Shown here: positions 12,582 through 21,720 of the stretch, one piece after another
Layout of the letters: the number at the start of each line of letters is the position of its first letter
Position numbering within the stretch: position 1 is the stretch's first letter
DNA from: Chondromyces crocatus
GTDB taxonomy: Bacteria > Myxococcota_A > Polyangia > Polyangiales > Polyangiaceae
NCBI RefSeq assembly: GCF_001189295.1
Contig: NZ_CP012159.1
Location: 5,410,525-5,474,524, forward strand
Reading direction: 5' to 3'
Length of the DNA: 64,000 bases
Notes under the pieces: generated by a model
Told to the model about the DNA's origin: nothing
Databases searched by the model: none
The model's input: the letters and a program-made list of their open reading frames with translations, nothing else
Program-made: the position numbers and the translations under genes

Positions 12582-12649
12582 GTTCGGAGGCTCGCGTCTC
12601 TCTGGCCAGCTCGGCGGCGAGTTCGGCCCGAGGGGGTCGGTGCTCGACT

Positions 12650-13825
12650 CTAACTTCCGCCGGCGGCGCTCCGGATGCCTTGCCCAGCAAGCCGCCGTCG
12701 CACCCGCTCCGCCACACCCACCGTCAGCGCATCCCCCGACCCCTCGGGCACCGGCCCCAGCCACGCCTTCGCCGCCTCGCCGTCCACCCGACGCGCGAGC
12801 AGCTCGGCGAACAGCAACCTCGCCAGCGTCGACGGGGGCGTGAGGACCTCTCCAGCTCCCGGCATCCCCCTCCACGCCTCGCGGAGTCCCGCTTCATCGC
12901 CGACCAGATCCGAGGCCACGGCCAGCGCAATCCGCGCCGAACCGCTGGCCGGATCGGCCCCGAGCACCAGCTCCGCCTGCGCGTGTGCCTCGGCGGTCCG
13001 ACCCAGCGCCGCCGCGCGGACCGACAGCTCCGCAGGCGACAGCCGCGCCTTGCGAGCGCAGCGCCGCGCCTCCTCCAGATCCCCGCGCTCCAGCGCCGCA
13101 TCCACCTGGAGCAGCGGCGCGAACCCCGGCAGCTCCTGCGCGAACCCGCCCGCATGACGCGGTGACAGCGCCGCTGCCCGTCGCGCCGCGAGCGTCGCCT
13201 CCACCTCGTCCCCCTGCCTCCGCGCGAGCTCCGACAGGGCGACCCATCCCGTCACCGAGCGCGGGTGCCGCACGGTCCACCCCCTCAGCGCTCTCCGCGC
13301 CTCATCACCGCGCCCCTGCTTCTCCAGCAGCTCCACCAGCAGCAGCCACGCTTCTTCCTGATCCGGATCGAGCGCCACCGCCTGCTCCGCGAACCCCAGC
13401 GCCTGCGCGAACCGACCCCCCTCCCGAGCGCACCGTGCCCGCTCTCGCCACAGCGGCTCGTAACGCGCATCGCGCCCCATTGCCTTCTCGAACGCAGCCT
13501 CGGCGTCGCCCCCCAGACGGCACCGCAGCGCACCGATCCGCGTCCAGATCTCCGCGCTCCCCGCGTCGGCGCGCTCCGCCCGACTGAACGCTTCGAGCGC
13601 CTCGGAGAACTCCCCTCGCGCCTCGGCGTTCGCCCCGATCGCATAGAGCGTGTACGCGTACGGCGAGATGAAGCGCCCCTCGATCAGCTCCCCACCGATC
13701 GACCGGGTCACCGTCGGCGCCGCGCAGCCCACCGCGACCAGCGCTCCTGCCACGCCGATGGCGCAGTGAAGCCCGCTTCCCCAGGAAGACCTGGACCGTG
13801 GCCCGCGCGAGGAGCAACCCGTCAC
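12650..13825 (-). CDS. TPR-repeat lipoprotein
   Basis: The 391-residue protein has an N-terminal hydrophobic segment ending in LVAVGCAAP, a lipobox, and then a series of tetratricopeptide-like helices. Recognisable TPR stretches include ANAEARGEFSEALEAFSRAE, a FAQALGFAEQAVALDPDQEE-like unit, and WLLLVELLEKQGRGDEARRA. Such proteins are usually scaffolds for protein complexes. The GTG start overlaps the stop of the HMG-CoA reductase gene (GTGA), so it is the last gene of the mevalonate-related minus-strand unit and is probably co-translated. It converges with the lipoprotein gene ending at 12581. No enzymatic function is apparent. Confidence 0.82.
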   Translation of the reverse strand: MTGCSSRGPRSRSSWGSGLHCAIGVAGALVAVGCAAPTVTRSIGGELIEGRFISPYAYTLYAIGANAEARGEFSEALEAFSRAERADAGSAEIWTRIGALRCRLGGDAEAAFEKAMGRDARYEPLWRERARCAREGGRFAQALGFAEQAVALDPDQEEAWLLLVELLEKQGRGDEARRALRGWTVRHPRSVTGWVALSELARRQGDEVEATLAARRAAALSPRHAGGFAQELPGFAPLLQVDAALERGDLEEARRCARKARLSPAELSVRAAALGRTAEAHAQAELVLGADPASGSARIALAVASDLVGDEAGLREAWRGMPGAGEVLTPPSTLARLLFAELLARRVDGEAAKAWLGPVPEGSGDALTVGVAERVRRRLAGQGIRSAAGGS

Positions 13826-14997
13826 GGCGTGATCCTACCCGTCGACGCCCGGTGATGGAGGGACATGTGACCCCGCTGGATCCCCTCCGTCGACAGCGCG
13901 CGCAGCGCGGCCAGGTTCGTTGCCAGTCCTGCTGCACCCATCACCATCGCCAGCTCCCCGGCCGACCGCGTCCCGATCAGCTCCAGCGCCAGCCGCGCCC
14001 CACGGTGTGCCCGCAGCGCCCCGCCCACGACCCCCACCGACAGCGGCATCTCCAGCTCTCCCACGAGTTCCCCGCCCGCGAGCCGCCACGTCGCCAGCGG
14101 CTTGTAGACCCCACTCCGCGCCGCGTACGCGTGGGCTGCCGCCTCGATCGCCCGCGTATCGTTCCCGGTCGCCAGCGCCACCGCGTCCACCCCGTTCATG
14201 ACCCCCTTGTTGTGGGTCACCGCCCGGTACACATCCAGCTCGGCGAAGCGCGACGCCGACGCGACCCCGTGCGCCGCAACATCCCCCGCGGCCCTGCTGC
14301 ACCCGAGGGCCTCGAACGGCACCCGCGCCCGGACCCGCACACAGCGCCGATCGCAGTAGTTCGACAGGATCCGCAGCCCCAGCGTCCCCCCCGCGAGCTC
14401 TGCCACCCGCGGCCCCAGCGCCTCGGCGATCCCGTTCAGCAGATTCGCCCCCATCGCGTCACAGCAGTCCACCAGCACGTGCACCACCAGGAACCCGTCG
14501 CCCAGCGCGCGGAACTCCAGCTCCGTCGCCCCGCCCCCGCGTTCCACCAGCCCCTTCGCCACCTCGTTCGCCCGCCCCAGCAGCTCCGCTTGCGCCTCCC
14601 GCAGCCGCCCCAGCGCCTCCTCGGGCTCGGACACATCGTGGACCTCGATCTGCGCCGCCATGATCGACCGATCCACCGATGCCTCGAACCCACCGCCGGC
14701 CCGCGTGCGTTTTGCAGCGTGCGACGCCGCCGCGATCACGCTCGGCTCCTCCGTCGCCATCGGCACCAGCACATCGCGCCCGTTCACCTGGAAGTTGAGC
14801 GCCACCCCGAACGGCAGCCCCAGCACCCCGATGGCGTTCTCCACCATCGCGTTCGCCGTGGCCTCCTCCAGCCCCGCGTTGGCGAGCGCCGTCGCGAAAT
14901 CGCCGGGCTCACGCCCCAGGGTCTCGGCCAGGCAGCGCAGACGCTGCTCCAGGGTCATCGTGCGGAAACCGGGGAGCTGGGAAGTGGAGACACTCAT
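13822..14997 (-). CDS. mvaA: Class II hydroxymethylglutaryl-CoA reductase
   Basis: It reduces HMG-CoA to mevalonate (the committed step of the mevalonate route), or the reverse in degradative users. The 391 residues match class II enzymes. ENAIGVLGLPFGVALNF carries the catalytic Glu, DAMGANLLN the substrate-binding part, THNKGVMNGVDAVALATGND the Lys and Asp, and GHMSLHH the C-terminal His flap. The N-terminal SQLPGFRTMTLEQRL supports the chosen start. Its stop overlaps the downstream TPR gene (GTGA). Given the kinases and decarboxylase at 16.5-17.5 kb and 42.8-44.8 kb, a biosynthetic role is more likely than a degradative one. Confidence 0.95.
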   Translation of the reverse strand: MSVSTSQLPGFRTMTLEQRLRCLAETLGREPGDFATALANAGLEEATANAMVENAIGVLGLPFGVALNFQVNGRDVLVPMATEEPSVIAAASHAAKRTRAGGGFEASVDRSIMAAQIEVHDVSEPEEALGRLREAQAELLGRANEVAKGLVERGGGATELEFRALGDGFLVVHVLVDCCDAMGANLLNGIAEALGPRVAELAGGTLGLRILSNYCDRRCVRVRARVPFEALGCSRAAGDVAAHGVASASRFAELDVYRAVTHNKGVMNGVDAVALATGNDTRAIEAAAHAYAARSGVYKPLATWRLAGGELVGELEMPLSVGVVGGALRAHRGARLALELIGTRSAGELAMVMGAAGLATNLAALRALSTEGIQRGHMSLHHRASTGRITP

Positions 14998-15192
14998 CGC
15001 TGGCCCCGTATAGCGCAGCAGCGAGGTGTTTTCTTGGAGACTCCGTGGCGTTTCCAGGCAGCGGCCGTCAGACCGCCGCCCGTCTGCGCGCTCAGCACCC
15101 CCTGGCGGGCCAGCTCACCTGTCCGGAAAGCCCCACCCCACCAGCGCGCCGTGCGTATCGCGCCTCGCGGCTAGCGCCTCGCGCCTCGCGCC

Positions 15193-16245
15193 TCAGGGCT
15201 GGACCACGTGCTGCCGCCGCGCGCGCATGAACACCCCCACGCTCCCTTCTTTCTTCAGCCTCTCGTCGTTGCACGCCTCTTCCAGCGCCATCACCTCTTC
15301 CAGCGCTGCCTCCAGCGGCGCCGGCGCTGCCACGCGGACCGTCGGCGGACATGCCCGCACCTGAGGAACCTCCTCCGACGACAGCGACGCCAGTTCACGC
15401 AGCGCGCCCTCGCTCTCCTCCAGCTCGCGGATGAACCGGTCGATCTCTGCCCCCTCGATCGGCGTCTCGTCCGGCGCCAGCGACTGCTCGTGCATCAGCT
15501 GAGCCAGCTCCACGATCGTCGCCAGTTGCTGGCCGATCGCGTCCATCCCCTCGCGCGTGCTGCACCAGCAGGCGATGCGCCGGTAAGCCACCGACAGCCG
15601 ACGCTCCGACAGCTCCCGCATCCGGTCGGTGGAGGACATCCTCACCGTCTCCAGGGACCGGATCGTCTCCATCAGCTCGTGGAAGCTCGTGAGCGCCAGC
15701 GACTCTTGCCCGGCCCGGTGCGCGATCGCCAGCCGGATGTAGCTCGCCGTCAGCCGCGACCCGTCCGGCATCTGCCCTGGCCCGAGGGCCCCTCCGGCGC
15801 GCCGCGAAAGGTTCTCTCGCGTCCGCTCCAGGAGCCGCTCCATCTTGCAGAACTCCTGCTGATGACGCGGTTCCATCTGCTGCACCAGCGCATCGCGCGC
15901 CTGGTCCGTCGTCGCCCGATCCAGCAGATCGAGGTGACCGTCGAGCCGGCTCCTGATTCCCTTCGCCCAGGGGGCGAGCCCGATCAGCAGGCCCTCCAGC
16001 GCGAGCCCCACCATCAGGACGGGCAAGCTCCACCCGATGAATGCCACGAGGAGCACGCCCAGGAGCAGGAGCAAATTGCACGGATGGGTCAGCGCCCACC
16101 TCATGTAGAGCAGCGGCGTGCGGCGACGGCTGCGCATCTGCAGCAAGGCCTTCCGGACATCGGGGTCGAGCGCCAGCCGCGTGTCGGTCAGGGTCGCGAA
16201 CATCACGTCCTCGGCGTGGCTGTGCCGTCCGTCACTCCGCGTCAT
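15193..16245 (-). CDS. Unknown protein with two central membrane helices and coiled-coil-like tail
   Basis: I do not recognise this 350-residue protein. After a polar N-terminus (about 45 residues) there are two hydrophobic segments around residues 52-95 (NLLLLLGVLLVAFIGWSLPV and VGLALEGLLIGLAPW). A long charged, probably helical cytoplasmic part follows, rich in Glu/Arg/Leu. The start at ATG 16245 is decided by the run gaggagggggg just upstream; an apparent earlier GTG lies inside this ribosome-binding site. It lies between phosphomevalonate kinase and HMG-CoA reductase on the same strand, with about 195-300-base gaps, so it may or may not be co-transcribed. A role in isoprenoid metabolism would be pure guesswork. 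Confidence 0.75.
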   Translation of the reverse strand: MTRSDGRHSHAEDVMFATLTDTRLALDPDVRKALLQMRSRRRTPLLYMRWALTHPCNLLLLLGVLLVAFIGWSLPVLMVGLALEGLLIGLAPWAKGIRSRLDGHLDLLDRATTDQARDALVQQMEPRHQQEFCKMERLLERTRENLSRRAGGALGPGQMPDGSRLTASYIRLAIAHRAGQESLALTSFHELMETIRSLETVRMSSTDRMRELSERRLSVAYRRIACWCSTREGMDAIGQQLATIVELAQLMHEQSLAPDETPIEGAEIDRFIRELEESEGALRELASLSSEEVPQVRACPPTVRVAAPAPLEAALEEVMALEEACNDERLKKEGSVGVFMRARRQHVVQP

Positions 16246-16353
16246 CTGTTCCCCCCTCCTCACCCGATGTGCTGACGGCGCCCCTGTGACGCACCCCTCT
16301 CCACCCCAGAGCGGGCGCCGTGCCAGCGCCCCTCCGGCACCGCGCAGCCCAGC

Positions 16354-16371
16354 TCGTTCCTACTGGAACGA
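16354..16371. promoter_or_regulatory. 7-bp inverted repeat upstream of the 16245 gene
   Basis: TCGTTCC-tact-GGAACGA is a perfect inverted repeat in the gap between phosphomevalonate kinase and the unknown membrane protein. There is no T tract, so it is more like an operator or mRNA hairpin than a terminator. This is evidence from symmetry alone. Confidence 0.3.
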
Positions 16372-16457
16372 ACGCGCGCGCCAGCTCGACGACGCGCGGT
16401 TCGCTGCGTCCCCCCGGCGCTGCGCGTCCAGCCGCACTCGCCCCGGACGCGCTGCCC

Positions 16458-16505
16458 CTGCTTCGTGCAGCCTCTGCTTCGTGCAGCCTCTGCTTCGTGC
16501 AGCCG
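16458..16505. repeat. Three 16-bp tandem repeats
   Basis: The unit CTGCTTCGTGCAGCCT is repeated three times at an exact 16-base period (starts 16458, 16474, 16490) just downstream of the phosphomevalonate kinase stop. Each unit contains CTGCttcgtGCAG, a small hairpin. Confidence 0.8.
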
Positions 16506-16544
16506 AGTGCCGCCGTCGCCGAGGCGCACGCCGCGAGCGCTCTC

Positions 16545-17480
16545 TCAGCCTCCGTCGTCGAGCTGAACGCCCCGCGCTCCCACCCGCATCGGCTCCGGAC
16601 TCAACCCCAGCTCGATCGCCCGAGCGAGGAGCGCGCGTGACGGCGCCTCTTCCCCCACGAGCAGCGTGACGTCACCACCGCCCGCCCCGCTCGGCAACGC
16701 CACAGCCCCTTCGGCCGCGGCCACCGGACGCAGCGCCCGGACCGCGGGCGTCACGATCGGTGCCCCCGCGCGCTCTCCCAGCACCTCGAACGCGCGCGCC
16801 TGACGCTCCAGCGCTTCCACCAGCGCCCGCACACTCCGTGCCTCGATAGCCGCTTCCGCCCCCCGCGCCACCTCGCCGAGCAGCGACCTGTGCCCTGCTG
16901 GATCCACCGCCGCGAACGCCCGCACCTGCGCCAGCATCGCCGACGTGCGCGCCTCCGACGCGCTGGAGAGCACGGTGAACACCACCCCCTCGGGCAGCGC
17001 GTGCGGCGCCACCTCGACCCGCGGCCCAGGCCCACCTGCGGCGGGAACACCGAGCCGCAGCGTGCAGCGCATCACCCCACCGAACACGCTCGCCGCCACA
17101 TCGAGCCCGCTCCCACCCCCTTGCGCCACCCGATGCGCCCACAGCGCCGCGTCGAACAGCGACCCCTGCTCGAGCGCCTCACCCCGCGCCGCCCGCGCCG
17201 CTGCCAGTGACGCCACCAGGATCGCCGCGCTCGACCCGAGCCCCAGCTTGCGGCTCCCGCCCCCGGGCACCGCCGCGCGGAGCGCGCTCGCATCGAACCA
17301 GGGGACCCTCTCGAGCATCCCCAGCTCCTGCGCTGCCTGCACCTCCTCCGTGAGCCGCTCCCCCACGCGGCGCGTGTCCGCGATCACGTACCGGTCGACG
17401 GCCGCCACCAGCGAAGGCGCTCCTTCCAGCACCACATAAGCCCCCGACAGCACGAGTTTTCCAGGCGCACGCGCGATCAC
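16545..17480 (-). CDS. mvaK2: Phosphomevalonate kinase (GHMP family)
   Basis: It phosphorylates mevalonate-5-phosphate to the diphosphate with ATP. The 311-residue GHMP kinase shows the N-terminal APGKLVLSGAYVVLEGAPSL, typical of phosphomevalonate kinases (mevalonate kinases have a GEHAVVHG-like motif instead). It has the phosphate-binding loop KLGLGSSAAILVASLAAAR and the C-terminal Gly-rich LPSGAGGGDVTLL. The ATG is close to the divergent GT-C-like gene, so a shared promoter region around 17481-17576 is likely. With mevalonate kinase and decarboxylase 26 kb away, the pathway is split over two loci in this window. Confidence 0.87.
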   Translation of the reverse strand: MIARAPGKLVLSGAYVVLEGAPSLVAAVDRYVIADTRRVGERLTEEVQAAQELGMLERVPWFDASALRAAVPGGGSRKLGLGSSAAILVASLAAARAARGEALEQGSLFDAALWAHRVAQGGGSGLDVAASVFGGVMRCTLRLGVPAAGGPGPRVEVAPHALPEGVVFTVLSSASEARTSAMLAQVRAFAAVDPAGHRSLLGEVARGAEAAIEARSVRALVEALERQARAFEVLGERAGAPIVTPAVRALRPVAAAEGAVALPSGAGGGDVTLLVGEEAPSRALLARAIELGLSPEPMRVGARGVQLDDGG

Positions 17481-17576
17481 GCGGGCACTCTAGTGCAGTC
17501 CGCACGAGTTTTCAGGTCAGTCGGAGCGCCTCGACGCGGTTTGCAAGGAGCCCTGGCAAACGCCCTCTTCCTCCTG

Positions 17577-19601
17577 GTGCGCACCGGCGAACGCATCGTC
17601 TCGCCCTCGATCGAACCTGCCGGCCTGCTCGACCCGCTCCGTGACTATTCTGCGACCCCGATGGGCTCCTGGCTGCTTCTCCTCGCCCTCACGACCCTCG
17701 CAGCGCTCGCCGCCCTCGCCCTCTCCCTGCGCGCAGAGCCAGCGGGACGCGCAGAGACCGGCGTCCTCTTCACCGCCACCTTCTTCGCCCTGATCGTCAC
17801 ACCCGTCTTCGCCCTGGGCTACACCCACGCGCTCCGCCCGATCCCCCTCGCCATCACCTCACTCCTCCTCTCCCTCAGCACCCTCCTCGCCACCGCCCCC
17901 GATCGCAGCGCCAGCGGTCTCCACGCGCACGCCACCACGCTCGCCCGCGCCGCCCTCGCGCTCGCCGGCCTCCCCTTCGTCGCCATCGCCCGCGCCCTGC
18001 GCGAGAGGAGCTTCACCGCCCTCGGCCTCGCCGTCGCAGCGCTCGCCATCGCCTTCTCCGCGTGGCTCACGTACCTCGCCCCCTCCGAGTCGTGGGACGG
18101 CTTCTTCTACCACGAGCCGATCATCGGCTTTGCCCTCCAGCACCACGGCTTCCGCATGGTCGACCTCCCCCCGCACATGGTCGTCCAGGCCGCCAACGGC
18201 TACCCCCGCGCGTGCGAAGCCTTCGCCCTCTGGTTCGTCCTCTTCACCGATCGCACCCTCATCGAGATCGGCAACACCGCCGCCGCGCCCGGCTTGATGC
18301 TCGTCACGTTCGTCCTCGCGCGCCGCTACACCTCCGATCGCGTCTCCGCCATGGGCTGGTCCGCCGCCCTCCTGCTCATGCCGGCCATGCTCACCCAGCT
18401 GCGCACCTCGCTGATCGACGTGCAGGTCACCTTCTTCCTCCTCGCCGCCGTCCACCACGCCACCCGCCCCACGCTTCGCTTCCGCGACGCTGCCGCTTGC
18501 GTCCTCTGCCTCGCCTTGCTCCTCGCCTCCAAGAGCACCGGCCTCGCCTGGGCCCCACCCGTCGCCCTCGTCCTCTTCGGCCGCCTCTTCCTCCACCATG
18601 CCCGCACACGCCTCGCCCCCGCGCTCGGCCTCCTCCTCGCCAGCGCCGCCTTCCTCCTCGGCACCGCCGCGCTCACCTTCGCCCGCAACTGGACCGCCTT
18701 CGGCAACCCCCTCTGGCCCGTCAGCTACGAAAACCCAGCGCTCCACATCGACTGGCCTGGCCTCGTCACCCTCGACGAGCTCAGCCCGAAGCTCTCCCTC
18801 CGCGACCTCATCCAGCTCAAGTACGGCCGCCCCATCCCGGGCATCGCCGACGCCCTCGTCCACGACTACGGTCACGGCGTCCCCTGGATCGTCGTCCCCC
18901 TCGCGCTCCTCGCGCTCCTCGCCACCCTCCTCACCGCCCTTCGCGCGCGCCTCACCCGTTCCCCCGAACCCCGCACGGACAACCTGCTCCTCGTCATCGC
19001 CCTCGGCGCCGCCCTCCTCGTGGCCTCCCCCAGCCTGGCCATCGCCCGCTACAACGGCCATCTCGTCGCCATCGCCATGGTCACCATCGCCGCCTGGGCT
19101 GGCCGCCGCCGCACCCGATGGCGACTCCACGAAGGCGCCATTGCCGCCACCCTCACCTTGACCCTCCTCCCCTGGCTCTGGACCGGCTGGTTCTTCGGCC
19201 TCGACCTCGAACCCCGCCACCTCCCGGACCTCCTCCGCAGCACCCCGGAAGAGCGCGCCAGCATGAACGTCGCCACCTTCCAGATGCCCCCCGACGTCGC
19301 CCGCGCGCGCGAACAAGAGCTGGGCCCGGGCACGCTCGTCGTCTTCACCCAGGACCTCGCCTTTCCTGGCGTCCTCTGGAACCACGCCATGTCGAACCGC
19401 GTCGAGCACGTCCGTTACGACGACGTGGCCAGCTTCCTCTCCCGCCTCGACACCCTGAAGCCCACTTGGGTCGTCGTCGCAGACGGCAGCGCGGCGCGCA
19501 CCGCACTGAACGCCGAAGCCCACCGCTGGGAGCGCGTCGGCGTCGCCACGAAGGAAGGATCGACCGTCGCGTTCAGGCGTCGAAAGCCGCGCCTCCCTTG
19601 A
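17577..19601 (+). CDS. GT-C-like polytopic membrane protein (probable glycosyltransferase)
   Basis: The large integral membrane protein has about a dozen hydrophobic segments and a short soluble C-terminal domain. The loop SESWDGFFYHEPIIGFALQH has the acidic pair and aromatic residues found in the first periplasmic loop of GT-C glycosyltransferases. Later parts such as ALTFARNWTAFGNPLWPVSY match the same broad group, but no specific family is certain. The start is ambiguous. The frame opens at 17493, coding-like third-position bias begins about 17550, and GTG 17577 or ATG 17661 are both possible. The final codons run into a 28-bp repeat array. The substrate is unknown. Confidence 0.7.
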   Translation: MRTGERIVSPSIEPAGLLDPLRDYSATPMGSWLLLLALTTLAALAALALSLRAEPAGRAETGVLFTATFFALIVTPVFALGYTHALRPIPLAITSLLLSLSTLLATAPDRSASGLHAHATTLARAALALAGLPFVAIARALRERSFTALGLAVAALAIAFSAWLTYLAPSESWDGFFYHEPIIGFALQHHGFRMVDLPPHMVVQAANGYPRACEAFALWFVLFTDRTLIEIGNTAAAPGLMLVTFVLARRYTSDRVSAMGWSAALLLMPAMLTQLRTSLIDVQVTFFLLAAVHHATRPTLRFRDAAACVLCLALLLASKSTGLAWAPPVALVLFGRLFLHHARTRLAPALGLLLASAAFLLGTAALTFARNWTAFGNPLWPVSYENPALHIDWPGLVTLDELSPKLSLRDLIQLKYGRPIPGIADALVHDYGHGVPWIVVPLALLALLATLLTALRARLTRSPEPRTDNLLLVIALGAALLVASPSLAIARYNGHLVAIAMVTIAAWAGRRRTRWRLHEGAIAATLTLTLLPWLWTGWFFGLDLEPRHLPDLLRSTPEERASMNVATFQMPPDVARAREQELGPGTLVVFTQDLAFPGVLWNHAMSNRVEHVRYDDVASFLSRLDTLKPTWVVVADGSAARTALNAEAHRWERVGVATKEGSTVAFRRRKPRLP

Positions 19602-19668
19602 TGGGGCATCAACGCCACACCTGCCTTGATGGGGGATCGACGCTGCGCCTCCCTTGATGCGTGCGGCG
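19592..19668. repeat. Three 28-bp tandem repeats at a gene end
   Basis: Copies of a unit around CCTTGATGGGG recur at 19596, 19624 and 19652 (28-base period). The first copy contains the stop codon of the GT-C-like gene. Confidence 0.75.
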
Positions 19669-19771
19669 AGGGCCACGCTTTCCTGCCAGCCACCGTGCCT
19701 CCCGGGATCCCCCGACGCCCGTGCGGAGCCTCCCGCTTGCGTCTGCCTCGCCGTGAGCGCATGCGTTGGAC

Positions 19772-20254
19772 ATGCGCATCCGCGAATGCCTCGCAGTCTT
19801 CATGGCCCCGTGGTTCGTCGCCGGCTGCTCGACCCAAGATGCTTCCCGGGACGACGCCCCCGCGACGACGACCACGACCACCACCACCCCGCCCGTCGGC
19901 GCAGACCAGGCCCCGGTCGCCACGGCCGCGGGTGCCATCCCGGTCATCCCGCCCGCGGTCACCGTGACCACCACGGGCACGACGACCACCACGACCACCA
20001 CCACAACGACGACCACGACCACGCCGCCCGACGCCGGGACCACGCCGCCCGACGCCGGCACGACGCCTGACGCTGGCAGCGGGACGGCGTCCACCGACAC
20101 CGCCGCGAAGATCAAGGCCTGCTCCGACAAATGCCAGCCCGCCCTCACGAGCTGCCTCACCCCGAGCTTCTCCGACGCAGGCCTCCCGCAGGTGAAGGAT
20201 CCCGCGGCCTGTCAGTCGGCCTTCCAGGCCTGCATCCAGGGCTGCTCGCCGTAG
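19772..20254 (+). CDS. Small lipoprotein with poly-Thr linker and Cys-rich C-terminus
   Basis: This is a 160-residue exported protein: MRIRECLAVFMAPWFVAGC gives a short signal peptide with lipobox VAGC. Two nearly pure Thr tracts follow (about 8 and 15 residues, coded by ACC/ACG triplet runs between 19866 and 20026), separated by a Pro/Ala/Val stretch. Then come repeats of the PPDAGTT type. The C-terminal 50 residues hold six Cys in a CxxxC...C...C...C...C pattern (CSDKCQPALTSC, CQSAFQACIQGC). The Thr-rich linker could be glycosylated. A second Cys-rich small lipoprotein is at 51819. The function is unknown. Confidence 0.72.
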   Translation: MRIRECLAVFMAPWFVAGCSTQDASRDDAPATTTTTTTTPPVGADQAPVATAAGAIPVIPPAVTVTTTGTTTTTTTTTTTTTTTPPDAGTTPPDAGTTPDAGSGTASTDTAAKIKACSDKCQPALTSCLTPSFSDAGLPQVKDPAACQSAFQACIQGCSP

Positions 20255-20359
20255 CCGCGGTGCCCACCTTCAGGGAGCCACGGTGTTCACCTCGAGGGCG
20301 CTGCGGTGCTCTCCTTCAGGGGCAGCTCCCGGTGCAGCTCTCCAGGAAGCCGCTGCCCC

Positions 20360-20893
20360 TCAACCACCCACGATCGCGGTGAGCTCTCCCTGGAGCTGCG
20401 GCGCGAGATCCTCGACCCAGCCGAGGCACTCCTCGGGATTCACCTCGATCCCTCGCTGCGCCAGAGGAACGAACGCCTCCGGAATCCAGGACAGCAGCGC
20501 CTGCTCACGGCTGCCGTTGCCGAGACGAATCTCTCCCAGGAACTCCACCCAGAGATCGCAGGGCGGGAAGTTGAACTCGCCGTAGAACCCGGCGCTCATG
20601 ACGTTCGCGGCTCCATCCACCAGGTTCAGCGACGTCAGGAACAGCAAGAACCGCCCCGGCAGCCACGTCGACCGCCAGGATCCAGGCCATCCGGCTTGCT
20701 CCAGCAGCGCGGTGCGCCGCTCGACCAGCGCCCGGACGGCGGGTCCTGGCTCGTGGACCGCACCCTCCTCGTCGACCACGAGCCGGCCACGGCGCTGGAC
20801 GTTACCGCCTGGCTGAACCACCAGAGGCTTCTCCAGCGTCCACCAGACCATGGTCTCCGCGACGTGCACCGCCAGGTTCTCCGCGTGCGTCAT
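20360..20893 (-). CDS. Hypothetical protein (177 aa)
   Basis: This is an unrecognised soluble protein. The composition is protein-like, with aromatic-rich stretches (ETMVWWTLEKP, FYGEFNFPPCDLWVEF) and an acidic C-terminus. There is no signal peptide or membrane segment. Its ATG overlaps the stop of an upstream TetR-like open frame (ATGA), the overlap style of real operons here. That could mean it was once the second gene of a tetR-containing pair. The stop lies 100 bases from the convergent small lipoprotein gene. Confidence 0.6.
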   Translation of the reverse strand: MTHAENLAVHVAETMVWWTLEKPLVVQPGGNVQRRGRLVVDEEGAVHEPGPAVRALVERRTALLEQAGWPGSWRSTWLPGRFLLFLTSLNLVDGAANVMSAGFYGEFNFPPCDLWVEFLGEIRLGNGSREQALLSWIPEAFVPLAQRGIEVNPEECLGWVEDLAPQLQGELTAIVGG

Positions 20894-21036
20894 CCGTACC
20901 TCGTGCGCGACCTGACCGCTCGCTGGCCCGGTCGTGCGCCCAGCAGGGGCCCGTACCCGTGCTCGGCGAGGACCTCCGCGGCGGCGCGGAGGATCGCGTC
21001 ATCGAGCGTGGGACCGCGGCGGCGTGTGGTGGCGAT
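20890..21036 (-). pseudogene. TetR-family N-terminal remnant
   Basis: On the minus strand a frame reads ATTRRRGPTLDDAILRAAAE and then VLAEHGYG. This closely follows the first helix of TetR-type repressors, but the helix-turn-helix that should come next is missing and the frame stops at 20890. A strong GGAGGAGGG stands upstream at the right distance, but the codon there is ATC, not ATG. I read it as a truncated, start-less remnant; a real small gene using a non-standard start cannot be excluded. Confidence 0.4.
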
Positions 21037-21279
21037 GGTCGCTCCCTCCTCCAGTCGGTCGTTGAACCTTGGCCGGCGTCCCGTTGTTCCTGGGCTCGAG
21101 CTCCAGGTACGGTGTCCACCCTATTCACCCTCGACGAGGAGATCCGTGCTGCGCCGACGAGGCATCACCCACGAACCGGGTTTCCTGAGCGGAGGCGGCA
21201 CGAGCGGCCCGGCCGTCCTCCTCGCCGAGCGGAACCGGCCCCATGACCTCACGGGCCAGCCCCGTGTCACGGCGGGCGC

Positions 21280-21720
21280 ATGAGCCGTCTCCAGCTCGGT
21301 GACCAGAGCTGGACGCTGCGCAAAGCGTCCCTCACCATCTACCACGGCGCTGCCGCCGAGGCCGACTGGAACCTCGCACTCGACCACGCTGGCGAGACGC
21401 TCTGGCTGGCCGGCACCATCACCCCTGGCCCGCACGCCCCTGAAGCGCTGCTCGGCGCCGAGGTCACCGTCGATCTGCGCTCGCTCGACGAAGTCGTGTC
21501 CCACCTGCTCGGCCGCGCCGTCACCCTCTACCCGAACGGTCAAGAGGTGTGCGCTCTCGTCTTCCGTCTGACGGCCTCGCCGCAAGGGGTCCATTTCGCT
21601 GCCACCGCGCCATGCGACTGGGATCGTTACCTCCAGACCTTCGACCACGACCACCCGGTCACCCTGGAGCTGGACATCGACGCCGCCCTCACCGCGCTGC
21701 ATCCCGGCCGGCTGCCCTGA
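21280..21720 (+). CDS. Hypothetical protein (146 aa)
   Basis: This is an unrecognised small soluble protein with alternating hydrophobic/polar residues that suggest a beta-sandwich (LTIYHGAAAEADWNLALDHA, ALVFRLTASPQGVHFAATAP). There is no signal peptide. The codon third positions are G/C-biased as in neighbouring genes, which supports it being real. The overlapping antisense open frame lacks such bias. It stands alone; 21721-22450 downstream is non-coding. Confidence 0.6.
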   Translation: MSRLQLGDQSWTLRKASLTIYHGAAAEADWNLALDHAGETLWLAGTITPGPHAPEALLGAEVTVDLRSLDEVVSHLLGRAVTLYPNGQEVCALVFRLTASPQGVHFAATAPCDWDRYLQTFDHDHPVTLELDIDAALTALHPGRLP

